This document shows positions 5,175 to 5,774 of a DNA stretch of 5,774 nt, piece by piece. This DNA comes from Haloferacaceae archaeon (lineage in GTDB: Archaea > Halobacteriota > Halobacteria > Halobacteriales > Haloferacaceae), in the NCBI GenBank assembly GCA_003554115.1, contig PWFE01000028.1, positions 1-5,774 on the forward strand, in the 5' to 3' direction. Position 1 is the stretch's first letter. Every line of letters starts with the position of its first letter. The notes under the pieces were generated by a model that was not told the origin of the DNA, did no database searches, and worked only from the letters and a program-made list of their open reading frames with translations. The position numbers and the translations under genes were made by a program.

Positions 5175-5378
5175 CTACGGACACGGGACGCCAGTAGCCT
5201 CGTTTTCAGGAGCCTCATCGGTCGACTCCTCGGCGTCGACTGTCTCGGTTTCTTCATCGGTCTTATTGTCGCCTTTGGCCTCGGCGGCCGCCCGCTGCTC
5301 GGAGAGGTGTTCCCAGATCTCTGTGCAGCCAGCACCATCCGAGAGGTTCGACAGATGGCTGGTTTCGTCGTCGCTCAT
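5175..5378 (-). CDS. Small acidic conserved-type protein with a GAGCTEIWEHLSEQR segment
   Basis: A 67-residue protein. The N-terminal third carries a short sequence, DGAGCTEIWEHLSEQR (14-29), which I recall as recurring in small haloarchaeal proteins of unknown function, though I cannot give a family name. It should form an amphipathic helix beginning near Thr19. The rest (30-63) is a low-complexity acidic tail rich in Glu, Asp, Thr and Ala, probably disordered, ending VPCP. Cys18 and Cys66 are the only cysteines, too few for a zinc finger by itself. ATG 5378-5376 is chosen because MSDDE is the usual haloarchaeal start. Extension to the TTG at 5474 would add a basic, non-acidic segment unlike the rest. 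No Shine-Dalgarno site precedes it, but the ATG overlaps the stop of a 27-codon frame (ATGA), so translational coupling is possible. Function unknown. Confidence 0.75.
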   Translation of the reverse strand: MSDDETSHLSNLSDGAGCTEIWEHLSEQRAAAEAKGDNKTDEETETVDAEESTDEAPENEATGVPCP

Positions 5379-5458
5379 CGGCTTGCCCCCGTCTCGCGAG
5401 AGCCTTCTCGTGGGAGATCCGCCGTGATGTACAGTCGTGGTGCGTCCGGTACAGTCAT
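5375..5458 (-). CDS. Possible 27-codon leader ORF overlapping the next gene by ATGA
   Basis: A short frame starts at ATG 5458-5456 (MTVPDAPRLYITADLPREGS...) and ends in TGA at 5377-5375. That stop shares ATGA with the start of the 67-residue gene. A TATA-like GTTAAC lies about 28 bp before this ATG, the leaderless spacing, and GAGGAG lies three bases before it. Third-position GC preference is only weak, so coding is uncertain. It could be a true mini-protein, a leader peptide that couples translation, or an untranslated leader. I do not recognise the peptide. Confidence 0.35.
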   Translation of the reverse strand: MTVPDAPRLYITADLPREGSRETGASR

Positions 5459-5483
5459 CACTCCTCTGTAGCAAGCCACCACG

Positions 5484-5489
5484 GTTAAC
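5484..5489 (-). promoter_or_regulatory. Possible box A for the mini-ORF and the 67-residue protein gene
   Basis: GTTAAC, within ACCGTTAACCGT on the minus strand, is centred about 28 bp before ATG 5458 and about 108 bp before ATG 5378. It is a weak match to the TTTAWA consensus, but the best AT-rich box at a promoter-like distance. Confidence 0.3.
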
Positions 5490-5676
5490 GGTCGCCTAAC
5501 CCGTAACACTGGCCCGCGCTCGGTGATACAGGAGGCTGTTGCTGGTAGTGATGACACGCCACACGTGGCAAAATCGCCTGACTGCGCGTCGGTAGTCGCC
5601 CAAACGCGCGTCAACGGTTCGGTCAGCGATTGCTGTCGTCGACTGATACAGGTCCAGCGAGCCCAAAGAAACAGTC

Positions 5677-5774
5677 ATGAGTGTGGCTCTCCGAATCCTC
5701 GACGACGGTGCCTGGCTGTCAGTCAACGATCAGCGCCGGGTCAGCGTCAGCGAACTCTGGCGAGTCGACGCACC
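5677..5774 (+). CDS. Unrecognised protein, N-terminal part (cut by right edge)
   Basis: An open plus-strand frame from ATG 5677 gives 32 residues, beginning MSVALRILDDGAWLSVN, before the window ends. An in-frame TGA at 5644-5646 limits the start to the ATG at 5677, since no ATG, GTG or TTG lies between. Third codon positions favour G/C, as in the other genes. There is no signal peptide or membrane segment in the visible part, which would suit a short beta strand, a turn and a helix beginning near Ser25. A weak TATA-like TGATAC lies about 30 bp upstream, and no Shine-Dalgarno site is present, so a leaderless transcript is likely. It is divergent from the 67-residue protein gene across about 220-300 bp. 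I cannot assign a family from this length. Confidence 0.6.
   Translation, partial: MSVALRILDDGAWLSVNDQRRVSVSELWRVDA

Noticed and set aside
5379..5474. N-terminal extension of the 67-residue protein from TTG 5474
   Set aside because: It needs a rare TTG start, and the added 32 residues are basic and His/Arg-rich, unlike the acidic remainder.
5558..5569. GCCAC-AC-GTGGC inverted repeat
   Set aside because: Arms are only 5 bp and no T-run follows on either side to make a terminator. A regulator site is possible, but this is close to chance.
5496..5726. Minus-strand frame across the right-hand intergenic region
   Set aside because: It overlaps the better-supported plus-strand gene start at 5677, lacks acidic haloarchaeal composition and has no promoter-like box at the right spacing.

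Overview
The window looks like chromosomal DNA from a halophilic archaeon (Halobacteria). The proteins are acidic and rich in Asp/Glu. Most genes have an AT-rich box A about 26-31 bp upstream of their ATG and no Shine-Dalgarno site, as expected for leaderless haloarchaeal transcripts. The dUTPase belongs to the archaeal branch of the dCTP-deaminase fold. The tRNA gene encodes no CCA end. I cannot name a genus.

Layout, left to right. (1) Positions 1-466, minus strand: the N-terminal 155 residues of a CPA2/Kef-type cation:proton antiporter, cut by the left edge. (2) 584-2554, minus: a complete 656-residue aconitase with all iron-sulfur ligands and most catalytic residues identifiable, followed by an oligo-T terminator. 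Its promoter TATA box sits exactly in the loop of a perfect 8-bp inverted repeat. (3) 2726-3190, plus: a divergent dUTPase gene. It is the only gene here with a strong Shine-Dalgarno site, and its leader holds a 14-bp perfect palindrome and a hairpin abutting that site. (4) 3219-3851, minus: a 210-residue protein I do not recognise, convergent with dut. (5) 3852-4178: a gene-free stretch with several small inverted repeats. It has a possible promoter and oligo-T stop that could bound a small RNA, and a 22-bp copy of the 3' end of the neighbouring tRNA gene. (6) 4179-4251, minus: tRNA-Lys(UUU). (7) 4351-5013, minus: a 220-residue protein combining a ParB/KorB-like helix-turn-helix with a C-terminal ribbon-helix-helix. 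(8) 5175-5378, minus: a small acidic 67-residue protein, possibly translated by coupling to a 27-codon upstream frame that overlaps it by ATGA. (9) 5677-5774, plus: the start of an unrecognised gene cut by the right edge.

These genes do not form one operon. They are housekeeping functions (TCA cycle, nucleotide-pool sanitation, ion transport, a tRNA) mixed with haloarchaeal proteins of unknown role. I see no defence system, CRISPR array, transposase or integrase. The signals most worth following are the palindrome around the aconitase TATA box and the duplicated tRNA-Lys 3' end, which resembles an attachment-site scar. After those come the candidate small RNA at about 3903-4027, the double DNA-binding protein, and the coupled mini-ORF.
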